A stretch of 64,000 nucleotides of DNA from UBA4810 sp002479215 (GCA_049514435.1 JBEKVB010000011.1:38884-102883); one strand, 5' to 3'; positions 18,517-26,931 are shown, counted from the stretch's first letter. Program-made: numbers and translations. The notes: generated from the letters alone by a model not told the origin.

Positions 18517-19429
18517 ACAACGCGTTGGTGTTATCGGCGCGACAAGCCTCATCGGGGAATGCCTGCTGCCCATGCTGATTGAGGGAGGATGGAAGGTCGT
18601 GGCGTTTTTACGCCGGATGCAAGGCATACAACACCGCGGAGAAACCCAGCCGATAGATTGGCAACTTCTTCGGCAAACCGTGCCTTCTAACTCCAGTGAT
18701 GTTTTTCATACGGAGAAAGAAATACCTCATTGGGTGTGTCTGGCACCGATCTGGGTTTTACCGGAATATTTTTCTATGCTTTCGCTTTACGGGGCCAAAC
18801 ATGTTGTGGCGATCTCATCGACAAGCCGCTTTACGAAAGATATTTCTTCAGATACTGTTGAACAGCAGATGGCAAAGCGTCTGGCAGATAGCGAGGAATG
18901 TTTTGTCGCCTGGGCAAAAACAAAGGACGTAACTTGGATAATTTTGCGGCCGACGCTTACTTACGGTTTGGGGCGTGATAGTAATATCAGTGTAATCGCC
19001 CGTTTTATCCGGCGTTTTGCTTTTTTCCCGTTGCTTGGAGAGGCGCGGGGGCTACGGCAACCGGTGCATGCGCAAGATGTGGCATTTTGTTGTCTGGCCG
19101 CGCTAAGCACAGAAAAGGCATTCAATCGCTCCTATAATATTTCGGGCGGGGAAACACTTCCCTATCGGGAGATGGTCTGCCACGTTTTCTCGGCAACAGG
19201 CAGGAAACCGCGCTTTATAAGGTTGCCCCTTTGGCTCTTCCACTTGGCAGTAATGTTCTTGCGTTTATTGCCGCGTTTTCGCCACTGGTCGGCTGCGATG
19301 GCCGGAAGAATGAATCAGGATCTCGTGTTTGATCATGAAGATGCGAGCCGTGATCTAGGTTTCGCCCCGCGTCCTTTCCGGCTGACCCGGGAGGATCTGC
19401 CTGCATTGTGCTCAAAAATGCCTTCTTGA
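18503..19429 (+). CDS. NAD(P)-dependent sugar epimerase/dehydratase-like SDR
   Basis: A 308-residue extended-SDR-like protein. The nucleotide-binding GVIGATSLIGECLLPML is at the N-terminus; AISSTSRFTKD stands at the usual serine strand, and ILRPTLTYGLGRD, RQPVHAQDVAFC and YNISGGETLPYREM are standard later SDR segments. The catalytic Tyr-x3-Lys is not obvious: the position shows QQMAKRLADSEE, so catalysis may be altered. Such proteins next to GT2 enzymes are often annotated as UDP-sugar or polyprenyl-sugar reductases. Overlap with the upstream glycosyltransferase suggests co-translation. Confidence 0.72.
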   Translation: MVTCKQRVGVIGATSLIGECLLPMLIEGGWKVVAFLRRMQGIQHRGETQPIDWQLLRQTVPSNSSDVFHTEKEIPHWVCLAPIWVLPEYFSMLSLYGAKHVVAISSTSRFTKDISSDTVEQQMAKRLADSEECFVAWAKTKDVTWIILRPTLTYGLGRDSNISVIARFIRRFAFFPLLGEARGLRQPVHAQDVAFCCLAALSTEKAFNRSYNISGGETLPYREMVCHVFSATGRKPRFIRLPLWLFHLAVMFLRLLPRFRHWSAAMAGRMNQDLVFDHEDASRDLGFAPRPFRLTREDLPALCSKMPS

Positions 19430-19536
19430 CGGGTGACTCGGCCGAAAGGTGAGTTGATTTCTCAAAAGGACGGCCACCGTTCCAGCTCCCGTTCCCAATC
19501 GCATCGCCAACCCTTGCTTTTCGATGCAAATATCCC

Positions 19537-19563
19537 TTGACAAGCAAAAATAACCCCTATATT
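19537..19563 (+). promoter_or_regulatory. Candidate sigma70 promoter before the methyltransferase-glycosyltransferase gene
   Basis: TTGACA at 19537 and TATATT at 19558, separated by 15 bases, a short spacer. The predicted transcript starts about 30 bases before the ATG at 19603. Confidence 0.35.
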
Positions 19564-19602
19564 TAGGCCATCGAAAGAAATGTCTTATCAAAAAAAATTA
19601 AC

Positions 19603-21366
19603 ATGATTACTACAAAGCATCCGATAATTTTTAACACACCCAAAAGATTAATAGAAGAATCTTCCTGGATAACGCATGTTCCATTTGCTTTTTTTCTTAT
19701 CAGCATATTAAAATCGAAGGTTGTAGTAGAACTGGGTGTTTTTAGCGGCCAATCCTATGCTGCCTTTTGCCAGGCTGTGAGAACGTTGAAACTTGACACC
19801 CGGTGCTATGGAATTGACACATGGAAAGGCGATATCCAGCTTGGCGAATATGGTGAAGAAGTTTATGAGGAATTTAGCAATTACAACCGGAAGGAATATG
19901 GCGAGTTTTCCCAACTTCTACGAATGACCTTCAGCGAAGCATTAACCCATTTTAAAGACGGAAGCATTGACCTACTGCATATCGACGGTTTTCACACCTA
20001 TGAGGAGGTCAAAAATGATTTAGAATCATGGCTGCCCAAAATGTCCCCAAGTGGGGTCATTGTTTTTCATGACACATTTATTAAAGATCTTGATTTTGGT
20101 GTCTGGAAATTATGGGAAGAAATATCCAAAAAGTATCCCAGTTTTGAGTTTGTGCATGGGTATGGCCTGGGAGTGGCTGCCATCGGTAAAGAGGTAAACA
20201 AGGACTTTATAGAATTTTTACATGAAGCCAATTCCAGCGGATATATCAGCAAACTTTTCAATTCTCTCGGGCAGCTCGCTTTTTCCGAAGCGAGAATCAA
20301 TAAACTGAACGATGATTATAACGCCTATAAAACAATGGTCTCCAATTCTTCTGAGTGGAAATCCGGTTTGATGCTCAGCAAATTAGTCGATTTTATCGCT
20401 CCCAACAATACATGGAGAAGAAAGGCATTGGTTCGTATTGCCCGTATTGGCGCCGTAGTTTTAAACAAATCTGCCAGTTTTCCCCAAAGAAATGAAAAGA
20501 CCGGTGTCGCCATTCCCGAGGTTAATCGCGAGTATTACATGGATACAATCAAGTCCCTGGAAACCATGCCGCTGCTACCGGAAAAAAATGGGAAAAAGAA
20601 ATGCGCCATCTTCGTCATGGTTAAAAATGAAGATGTTTTTTTGCCCATCTGGCTAAAATATTATAGCCGGTATATTGACGGGAAGGATATTTACGTTTTC
20701 GACCATCGAAGCACTGACAGCAGCGTGCAGAAATGTTTGAAGAATTTTACATTCAATGTCATACGACTGGATTATCCCTTAAGTTTTGATCATATTTGGT
20801 TTAAATTTGTTGCTGAAACCGTACAAAAAAAACTTATCGATCATTACGAATATGTAATATATACAGATGTCGATGAAATCATTCTGCCCGATATTAACAA
20901 ATACAGAGGTTTGGACGATTATATTCAAAAATTGGACAAAAATTACGTGAGATGCATCGGTTATGAATTGATACACTTACCGGATAAGGAAAAACCATAT
21001 AATACATCCCAATCAATTTTGTCTCAAAGAAGGTTCTGGTATTATACCCACTGGTATAATAAAACTCTCATATCAAATCAGCCATTGAACTGGGAAATTG
21101 GATTTCATGAGGTTCCAGACCGGGAATCAAATTTTGATAATGACCTGATGCTGATCCATTTTCACAAGCTCGATTTCGAGCTCTGCTGGAAAACAAGCTT
21201 CGAGAGGGCTCGTCTCAAGTGGCCTCAGGAGGATATAATCAACAACAGGGGATGGCAGAACAGGTTAACAGACGTTGATAAATTCAGGGATTATTACGAG
21301 GGATGGCCTGAAGGCTTTAAAATCGAGGAAATTCCTGAAGAATTAAGGAAAAGTAATATTTTTTAA
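19603..21366 (+). CDS. Methyltransferase fused to a GT92/GT2_4-like glycosyltransferase
   Basis: A 587-residue two-domain protein. Residues 1-205 are a class I methyltransferase clearly related to the first module of the gene at 13999: both share ELG near motif I, CYG or CYA then DTWKGD or DTWQGD, LLHIDG, HTYEEV or HTYVAV and DFGVWKLWEE or NFGVWKLWEE. A linker with NSSEWKSGL follows. Residues about 320-570 resemble the GT2_4/GT92 group: CAIFVMVKNEDVFLPIWLKY, FDHRSTDSS, the metal site YTDVDEIILP, and later WEIGFHEVP. So the same methyltransferase type is joined to different glycosyltransferases in one locus. Sugar and methylation site unknown. Confidence 0.75.
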   Translation: MITTKHPIIFNTPKRLIEESSWITHVPFAFFLISILKSKVVVELGVFSGQSYAAFCQAVRTLKLDTRCYGIDTWKGDIQLGEYGEEVYEEFSNYNRKEYGEFSQLLRMTFSEALTHFKDGSIDLLHIDGFHTYEEVKNDLESWLPKMSPSGVIVFHDTFIKDLDFGVWKLWEEISKKYPSFEFVHGYGLGVAAIGKEVNKDFIEFLHEANSSGYISKLFNSLGQLAFSEARINKLNDDYNAYKTMVSNSSEWKSGLMLSKLVDFIAPNNTWRRKALVRIARIGAVVLNKSASFPQRNEKTGVAIPEVNREYYMDTIKSLETMPLLPEKNGKKKCAIFVMVKNEDVFLPIWLKYYSRYIDGKDIYVFDHRSTDSSVQKCLKNFTFNVIRLDYPLSFDHIWFKFVAETVQKKLIDHYEYVIYTDVDEIILPDINKYRGLDDYIQKLDKNYVRCIGYELIHLPDKEKPYNTSQSILSQRRFWYYTHWYNKTLISNQPLNWEIGFHEVPDRESNFDNDLMLIHFHKLDFELCWKTSFERARLKWPQEDIINNRGWQNRLTDVDKFRDYYEGWPEGFKIEEIPEELRKSNIF

Positions 21367-21436
21367 CGAATAGATGGAGACCGGAGTGGCAACCGGCGAA
21401 GTCATTTCCTGTTCTTCATAACAACCTTAAGCAACA

Positions 21437-22421
21437 ATGGAGCATTGCCATCAGCAACGGAAAAAAAATATCGATAGCCCTGGCAACTTATAACGGCGAG
21501 CAATATCTCAGGGAGCTTCTCGAATCCCTGTACCGACAAACCTGTCGCCCATATGAAATCATGGTGTGCGACGACGGATCGACCGACGGCACTGCCGGCA
21601 TTCTGGAGGAATATGCCCGCACCCAGGGATTGCACTATCAAGTTAATCCCCGGAACCTTGGCTATATTAAAAATTTCGAGAAAACTATTTCACTCTGCAG
21701 TGGCGATTATATCGCCCTCTGCGACCAGGATGACCGCTGGCAGCCCGGCAAACTTCAGCTTCTCGCTGATGGTATTGGCAGTCATTCATTAATCTGCTCT
21801 GATGCCGCCCTGATTGACGGTTCCGGCAATAAAATCGCAGGTTCATTCCGTAAATATTCACGCATACACGTCCCCTGCCGGGGAAGGCAAACCCGTTCGC
21901 TGACATTTAACAATTATGTTATGGGATGCACCTCTTTGTTTCACAGAAGTGATTTCATCTCGCCGTTACATCCTTTTCCAGACAATATTCCTCACGACTG
22001 GTGGATTGCCATCATTACGTCCATGAGAAACGGTATTAAATATATCAATAAGCCGCTAATCGAACATCGCCTGCATGGGAATAATACCGCCAGTATTGTC
22101 AGAAAAAGGTTGTTCGATGACATACGCACCTGCAGAAAGAAATTTCAAGCTAATCAAAATCATTTAGATACTGTGATGACGATAAAGTTTACGTTTCTAT
22201 TGCTAAATGAACTTGAGGATCGAGGTTTAATTGATCCCTGGATGATCTCAGTAAAGCACGATTTGCAAGCATTGCTTCACGATTACGATATGACAATTAT
22301 GTTTTCTGACCATTATCACCATAAAGCCAACTTGATCATTTTGAAGTATCTGAATTATTTTTGTCCATCCCCCAATCCCCTTGTAAAAATGATGTTTTTG
22401 ATTGAAAATCTACATAAATGA
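21437..22421 (+). CDS. Family 2 glycosyltransferase lacking a clear start codon in frame
   Basis: The main frame encodes KKISIALATYNGEQYLRELL, MVCDDGSTDGTAG, NLGYIKNFEKTI and the metal site ALCDQDDRWQPGK, a typical WcaA/rhamnosyltransferase GT2 of about 320 residues. The first ATG in this frame is at 21561, inside the catalytic domain and too late. Upstream of the family start near 21459 the frame has no ATG, GTG or TTG. An ATG at 21437 in another frame would join correctly if the A8 run at 21461-21468 had seven bases. Either the gene is frameshifted, slippage at the run rescues it, or a rare start codon is used. The coordinates given assume the A-run junction. Confidence 0.65.
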
Positions 22422-22448
22422 TTCATTTTCAAATACAGGGAGAAATAA

Positions 22449-23087
22449 ATGAAAATAATATCAATAAAAAATTTTGATATCTCTGACATCAAGATTATCC
22501 GCTTCGCCCGTTTCTGCGACCAGCGCGGCTATTTTACCGAATCGTTCCGCAAAAGTGATTTCTTCGGTAACCCGAAAATGGAATTTATGAAGGGCCTTGA
22601 ATTTTCCCAGGTGAATGAGAGTTTTTCCCGGCCGCTTACGATACGGGGGCTCCATTACCAGTGGAATCCTTTCATGGGCAAACTGGTCCGCACCATGCGC
22701 GGCCGCATGGTAGATCTCATGCTCGACATCCGCAAAGGCTCACCTACGTTCGGAATGGCCTCCATGTACGACATGCCGGCCAACCTGGACAGGGATTATA
22801 ACGAATGGATTTGGATCCCTGCCGGGTTCGCCCACGGCAATTTCTTCACCGAGGACAGCCAGATAGAGTATTTCTGCACCGGTGAGTACAGTCAGGGATG
22901 CGAGGGATGCATATCGCCGCTGGCGAAAAATATCGACTGGTCCCGGGCCGATAGCACCTTGAAAAAAGAATTTGATTCCGTAGCAGCGAAAACAACCCTG
23001 ATGACCGATAAAGACAGAAACGGGTTTACCCTCGAAGCGTGGGTAAAAGATGATCGTTCTGATAATTTTATTTATGGAAAATGTTAA
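22449..23087 (+). CDS. RmlC-like nucleotide-sugar 3,5-epimerase
   Basis: A 212-residue cupin of the dTDP-4-dehydrorhamnose 3,5-epimerase family. It shows FCDQRGYFTESFR, the catalytic-His string IRGLHYQW, GKLVRTMRGRMVDLMLDIRK, GSPTFG, IWIPAGFAHGNF and a late CTGEYSQGCEGCI, matching the family order. It is somewhat longer than typical RmlC (about 180-190). The enzyme inverts carbons 3 and 5 of a nucleotide-linked 4-keto-6-deoxy sugar. No RmlA or RmlB is encoded in this window, so the substrate may come from elsewhere or may not be dTDP-linked. It overlaps the next frame and has an AGGGAGA site. Confidence 0.82.
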   Translation: MKIISIKNFDISDIKIIRFARFCDQRGYFTESFRKSDFFGNPKMEFMKGLEFSQVNESFSRPLTIRGLHYQWNPFMGKLVRTMRGRMVDLMLDIRKGSPTFGMASMYDMPANLDRDYNEWIWIPAGFAHGNFFTEDSQIEYFCTGEYSQGCEGCISPLAKNIDWSRADSTLKKEFDSVAAKTTLMTDKDRNGFTLEAWVKDDRSDNFIYGKC

Positions 23088-23098
23088 GGATGAAAGAT

Positions 23099-23821
23099 AT
23101 GATCGATCAAAAGAAAATTCTATTTACCGGCGGGAGCGGTTTGTTGGGAACTGAATTTAAAAAAAATCTGCCGGACATACATTATCCGTCAAAAGCAGAA
23201 TTTGATATTACTAACTACGATCAGATGGATCGATATCTTGGAAATGGCAACTGGTCGATGATCGTCCATGCCGCCGCTTTTACATCTCCTCCCAGAATTG
23301 ACCAGGACCCGCTTCGGGCTATCGATGTAAATATCATCGGCACTTCCAACGTCGTTAAGCTGTGCGTGAAGTATGGGTTGAAATTGATATATCTATGCAC
23401 GGACTATGTATTCAAAGGAGACAACGGAAACTACAAAGAGGACGATCCGGTGTTCCCGGTGAACAAGTACGCGTGGTCGAAACTGGGCGGTGAATGCGCC
23501 GTGCGCCTGTATGATAATTCGATCATCATACGGACAACGTTTGGGCCAAATGTGTTTCCTTTCGAGAAGGCCTTTGTGGACCAATGGACCAGCCGGGAGA
23601 GCGTATCGACTATGGCCCGGATGATTGCGGAACTCTTTGATAAGGATTTTAAAGGTACCGTTCATGTCGGCGGAAAAAGAAAATCGGTGTTCGCCTATGC
23701 TAAAAGCCTTGATCCGAAAAAAGAAATAAAAGAATTATCGGTTAATGAAATCAATTTTAAAGTCCCTGTAGATACGTCCATGAACTGTGAATTGTATAAC
23801 AGTTTAGTTAACAAGAAATAG
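23099..23821 (+). CDS. RmlD-like nucleotide-sugar 4-reductase
   Basis: A 240-residue SDR of the dTDP-4-dehydrorhamnose reductase family. It has ILFTGGSGLLGTEF, AEFDITNYDQMD, IVHAAAFTSPPRID, YLCTDYVFKGDNGNYKEDD and the catalytic NKYAWSKLGGE (Tyr-x3-Lys). It is shorter than standard RmlD (about 290), the shortfall being in the substrate domain. Two earlier in-frame ATGs exist at 23081 and 23090; the ATG at 23099 has AAGGA eight bases upstream. The order RmlC-like then RmlD-like supports synthesis of one deoxyhexose, probably rhamnose-like. That assignment is inference. Confidence 0.78.
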   Translation: MIDQKKILFTGGSGLLGTEFKKNLPDIHYPSKAEFDITNYDQMDRYLGNGNWSMIVHAAAFTSPPRIDQDPLRAIDVNIIGTSNVVKLCVKYGLKLIYLCTDYVFKGDNGNYKEDDPVFPVNKYAWSKLGGECAVRLYDNSIIIRTTFGPNVFPFEKAFVDQWTSRESVSTMARMIAELFDKDFKGTVHVGGKRKSVFAYAKSLDPKKEIKELSVNEINFKVPVDTSMNCELYNSLVNKK

Positions 23822-23863
23822 TAGAATTTTAAATATCTTAATTAAATTATGGAGTGAAATAAT

Positions 23864-24820
23864 ATGAAAATTCTCTTAGCTGGAGGTGCGGGATATATTG
23901 GTTCTGTTCTTGCTCCCGCTTTAATCGATCATGGTTATGAAGTCGAAGTCATTGATTTGCTTTGGTTTGGCAGCCATCTGCCGAAAGAAGTAAAGGTAGT
24001 TAAAAAGGAACTCTTTGAATGCAAAAAAGAGGATTTCGTCGGTTATGACCAGGTGATTTTTCTCGCCGGTCTTTCCAACGATCCCATGGCGGAATTTAAT
24101 CCGGCAAAGAACTTTATCGATAACGGCGCCCTGCCCTCATACCTGGCGTACAAGGCGAAAAAGGCCGGAGTTAAACGTTTCATCTACGCCTCCTCCTGCT
24201 CGGTGTACGGTTATACTGTTGGTCAGCTCTATGATGAAGAATCGCCGGCTGTCAGCAATCATCCCTATGGTATATCCAAACTCCAGGGGGAGCGGGGCGT
24301 TTTGCAGATGCAGGATGAAAATTTTTCAGTTATCGCAATCAGACAGGGAACCATATCCGGTTTCAGTCCGCGCATGAGGTTTGACCTCATCGTCAATACC
24401 ATGTTCAAGACTGCTGTCATAGAAAAAAAAATCACGGTCAATAACCCTTCTATCTGGCGTCCTATTTATGATGTCCGTGACGCGGCAACTGCCTTTGTTC
24501 GGGCGGTACAGGCTAATTATTCAATCAATGGCGTATTCAATGCCACCTTTGATAATTACACCGTAGGCCAGGTGGCCGATCTCGTAAAGTATGAAGTTGA
24601 AAAGAAGACCGGTGATAAAATCAAATTGGATATTAAGAATGTTCAGGATTTTAGAAATTATAAGGTGACCATCGATAAAGCAAAAACCTATCTTGGATTT
24701 CAGCCCCTGTATACAATTAATGATATCATCGATAATTTGTTTGATCATATCAATTATTTCGGTGATTTTGAGAGAGATGAGTTTTATAATATACGAACAT
24801 TCAAAAAACTTCAGTTCTAG
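23864..24820 (+). CDS. NAD-dependent nucleotide-sugar epimerase/dehydratase
   Basis: A 318-residue extended SDR: ILLAGGAGYIGSVLAPALID for NAD binding, QVIFLAGLSNDPM, the serine strand YASSCSVYG, and the catalytic HPYGISKLQGE (Tyr-x3-Lys). RQGTISGFSPRMR and WRPIYDVRDAATAF are the usual substrate-domain strings. A GGAGTG site precedes the ATG. Together with the RmlC- and RmlD-like proteins it may build one nucleotide sugar. The last 21 codons (FGDFERDEFYNIRTFKKLQF and stop) recur at 26445-26509 beyond the next gene, showing that a near-identical homologue once stood there. Confidence 0.82.
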   Translation: MKILLAGGAGYIGSVLAPALIDHGYEVEVIDLLWFGSHLPKEVKVVKKELFECKKEDFVGYDQVIFLAGLSNDPMAEFNPAKNFIDNGALPSYLAYKAKKAGVKRFIYASSCSVYGYTVGQLYDEESPAVSNHPYGISKLQGERGVLQMQDENFSVIAIRQGTISGFSPRMRFDLIVNTMFKTAVIEKKITVNNPSIWRPIYDVRDAATAFVRAVQANYSINGVFNATFDNYTVGQVADLVKYEVEKKTGDKIKLDIKNVQDFRNYKVTIDKAKTYLGFQPLYTINDIIDNLFDHINYFGDFERDEFYNIRTFKKLQF

Positions 24821-24822
24821 AA
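24758..24822 (+). repeat. Duplicated 3' gene end, copy 1 (epimerase)
   Basis: These 65 bases, the end of the epimerase gene, match 26445-26509 at 60 positions with no gap. The two copies bracket the glycosyltransferase gene at 24917. Confidence 0.92.
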
Positions 24823-24836
24823 TTTTGGGAGCTTCC

Positions 24837-24865
24837 TTGACATACAGGATAGCGTTTCCTATATT
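24837..24865 (+). promoter_or_regulatory. Sigma70-type promoter for the inserted glycosyltransferase gene
   Basis: TTGACA at 24837-24842, a 17-base spacer and TATATT at 24860-24865. It begins 15 bases after the repeated epimerase end and would start transcription about 45 bases before ATG 24917, so the inserted gene seems to carry its own promoter. Confidence 0.6.
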
Positions 24866-24916
24866 TCCCTCACAAAAAGGAAGTTCTTATCAATTCCATT
24901 TAAAATGAGGTTAGCT

Positions 24917-26002
24917 ATGAAGCTATCGGTTGTGGTCGTAGTATATAACATTCCTCGCGAGGCCCCAAGAACTCTCTTCTCGCTCTCCCCAGTCTATCAG
25001 CAAGGTATTGCTGCCGATGACTACGAAGTCATTGTGGTCGAAAACGGTTCGACTAAGCCTTTAGATCCAATTCAGGTCACACAACTAGGAAGCAATTTTA
25101 AGTATTACTATTTGGACAATGCCTCGCCATCGCCAGCCCGTGCGGGGAACTTTGGGATACAGAAATCACAAGGAGAGGTCGTTGGCCTGATGATCGACGG
25201 AGCGCGGATCTGCACCCCTGGCCTGCTCCACCAATCCTTAGCCGGGACAAGGATGTACAACCGGGCAGTCGTGGCTTCTTTGGGATTTTATCTGGGCGAG
25301 GGATACCAGCGCGTTAGCATTATGCGTGGATATAATCAACGCGAAGAAGACTGTTTGCTCGAGAAAATCGGCTGGCCGCGTGATGGGTACCGGCTATTCG
25401 AAGTAGGCTCGATCGATGAATCATCCCACTGGATTGAAACACTCACTGAAAGCAATGCGATCTTCCTGCGCAAGGAGCTCTGGGCAGAGATGGAGGGTAT
25501 TGACGAACGATTCGACCAACCCGGTGGTGGTCTGGTTAACCACGACACCTTTGTACGCGCTTGCGAGCTTCCGAACAGTGAATTGGTAATCATTTTTGGC
25601 GAAGGAACGTTTCACCAGGTTCATAATGGTGTGGCAACTAATGCCCCAACCGATCTTCATGAGAAAAATTGTATACAGTGGCAGAAGCAATACCTTGAAA
25701 TTCGTGGTAAAGAGAGTATTTTGCCTGATAGACGAAGGATGCTTGCTGGTCCGCTACCAGCATCCTTCCTTTCCCATCTAAGTAAAGAATTCTTTGGAAT
25801 TCATCTTTGTCTCGCCGCCAAACGCGCCGAGATCACTAGGTTGGAAGCCCAGGTTCAAAACATTCAGACCCATCTCAACCAGCTCGTAAATTCTCGCTCT
25901 TGGCGGGTGACCGAGCCCTTGCGCATCATCTTTCGAGGACTCGCTATACTTAGAAAACGCCTTTCGAAGCTAACCGAGATAGTTTGGGCGTCTCGGACCT
26001 AG
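24917..26002 (+). CDS. Family 2 glycosyltransferase with coiled-coil SWRxTxPLR tail
   Basis: A 361-residue GT2 protein. KLSVVVVVYNIPREAP opens the catalytic domain; YEVIVVENGSTKPL, PARAGNFGIQKSQGEVVGLM, then the metal-site position LMIDGARICTP follow, and EGIDERFDQPGGGLVNHDTF is the acceptor-side acid region. Residues about 300-361 form a coiled coil (AEITRLEAQVQNIQTHLNQL) ending in NSRSWRVTEPLRIIFRG, shared with two other proteins here. The ATG at 24905 has no good site; ATG 24917 has GAGG six bases upstream. The gene lies between the two copies of an epimerase 3' end and has its own promoter, so it looks like an inserted cassette. Confidence 0.78.
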   Translation: MKLSVVVVVYNIPREAPRTLFSLSPVYQQGIAADDYEVIVVENGSTKPLDPIQVTQLGSNFKYYYLDNASPSPARAGNFGIQKSQGEVVGLMIDGARICTPGLLHQSLAGTRMYNRAVVASLGFYLGEGYQRVSIMRGYNQREEDCLLEKIGWPRDGYRLFEVGSIDESSHWIETLTESNAIFLRKELWAEMEGIDERFDQPGGGLVNHDTFVRACELPNSELVIIFGEGTFHQVHNGVATNAPTDLHEKNCIQWQKQYLEIRGKESILPDRRRMLAGPLPASFLSHLSKEFFGIHLCLAAKRAEITRLEAQVQNIQTHLNQLVNSRSWRVTEPLRIIFRGLAILRKRLSKLTEIVWASRT

Positions 26003-26372
26003 AAGTAATCGCGGGTGGTCATTCAGCTTTTCATTGACGAAGGAGTGCCAGGCTGTTACCGTCGAAAGAATTTTTCAAAGAATAATTTCGAGTGGTCTGC
26101 ATCGCCTGCGGCAAGCACACGTTCTATCGGCAGATGTGCGTGATCCTGTATGTCAAGGCAATCTTGGCCTGCCCCCGATTAAGTTAGAGTTCAGCAGTTT
26201 TTTGATTATTTCCGATTAAAATGTTGTGTGAATTGGGAAAATAGGAAAAACAACATTACAGGAAGAAGTGCTTGCTGACTACACCTATACTATTCAAGCC
26301 GGAGGAGAGAAAAGCATTGTACATTACCGATCGAAAGCAGTGCCGCTTGCAGGAGAAGATTAGGAGATATTC

Positions 26373-26507
26373 ATGGTGGCAATCACGTCACTTCACCCGG
26401 GGCCTTTTCAGATCCTACCGGGCGACAGGTGCCTGAGGGCGTCATTCGGTGATTTTGAGAAAGACGAGTTTTATAATATAAGGACATTTAAAAAACTTCA
26501 GTTCTAG
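26373..26507 (+). pseudogene. Chimeric relic ending in the epimerase C-terminus
   Basis: A 44-codon frame opened by ATG 26373. Its first 24 residues (MVAITSLHPGPFQIL and so on) are of unknown origin; the last 20, FGDFEKDEFYNIRTFKKLQF, are the same frame and nearly the same sequence as the end of the epimerase encoded at 23864-24820. It is the left-over tail of a homologous gene joined to foreign DNA. A product is unlikely to work. Confidence 0.75.
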
Positions 26508-26509
26508 AA
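26445..26509 (+). repeat. Duplicated 3' gene end, copy 2 (epimerase)
   Basis: Second copy of the 65-base epimerase end, 60 of 65 bases equal to 24758-24822. The differences are substitutions only, mostly silent or conservative, so the copy derives from a related allele and not from a very recent duplication. Confidence 0.92.
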
Positions 26510-26640
26510 TCGGGAATTTTCATCAAATATTGCAAACTACTGATATTCTGGTAATATTTCTGAATAGTTCTATAGGAATGATAGCCGAGCGACCCTCTGT
26601 ACCAACATAGTTGTCGTCTGAAATAAATCAGGAGGCGGCG

Positions 26641-26802
26641 ATGAAATACGGCAAAAGGGTCAAAGCAAGCGCAATGAGAAAAGTATTACCACCGGAGAGC
26701 AGAAGCGTTCCAGAGGTAGCGAGAGAGATGGCGGTATCTGAGCAAACGATTTATAACTGGAAAAGAATGGCGGAGTTTTTGTGTCACAGGAACCGGCTGT
26801 AG
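26641..26802 (+). pseudogene. IS3-type transposase OrfA remnant
   Basis: A 53-residue product, MKYGKRVKASAMRKVLPPES, then SVPEVAREMAVSEQTIYNWK, the helix-turn-helix of IS3-family OrfA proteins (normally about 90-100 residues). An AGGAGG site precedes the ATG. The frame breaks off after the HTH at FLCHRNRL and no OrfB is present. It marks the trace of an insertion sequence in the scar region. Confidence 0.7.
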
Positions 26803-26820
26803 GTTAAAACCGGTTCCTGT
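26786..26820. repeat. Perfect 11-bp inverted repeat
   Basis: ACAGGAACCGG at 26786-26796 pairs with CCGGTTCCTGT at 26810-26820, loop of 13 bases. It overlaps the end of the transposase remnant. No T-run follows, so it may be a transposon-end relic and not a terminator. Confidence 0.65.
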
Positions 26821-26931
26821 AATCTGCATTGTTTCCCATTATTCATTGCGGAAAGAGACCGTAAAATCCTATATAGTCATTCTATTTAATACTTTGACGT
26901 AATTTATTATACTTTGGAAAAGGGTTAGAAC

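Larger units (their letters stand above)
26003..26931. other. Gene-poor scar region with fragments
   Basis: No intact gene lies in these 929 bases. From left to right: about 370 bases without recognisable coding (short frames such as LQEEVLADYTYTIQAGGEKS near 26250-26310 resemble nothing I can name); a repeated epimerase 3' end at 26445-26509; an IS3-type transposase start at 26641; an 11-base-arm inverted repeat at 26786-26820; and an A+T-rich leader to 26931. The pattern is that of a recombination scar. Confidence 0.7.

Noticed and set aside
26034..26219. A 61-codon frame in the scar region
   Set aside because: No family resemblance, no ribosome site, and the region is clearly rearranged.
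26894..26913. TTGACG and TATACT before the TylF-like gene as a promoter
   Set aside because: The spacer is only eight bases.
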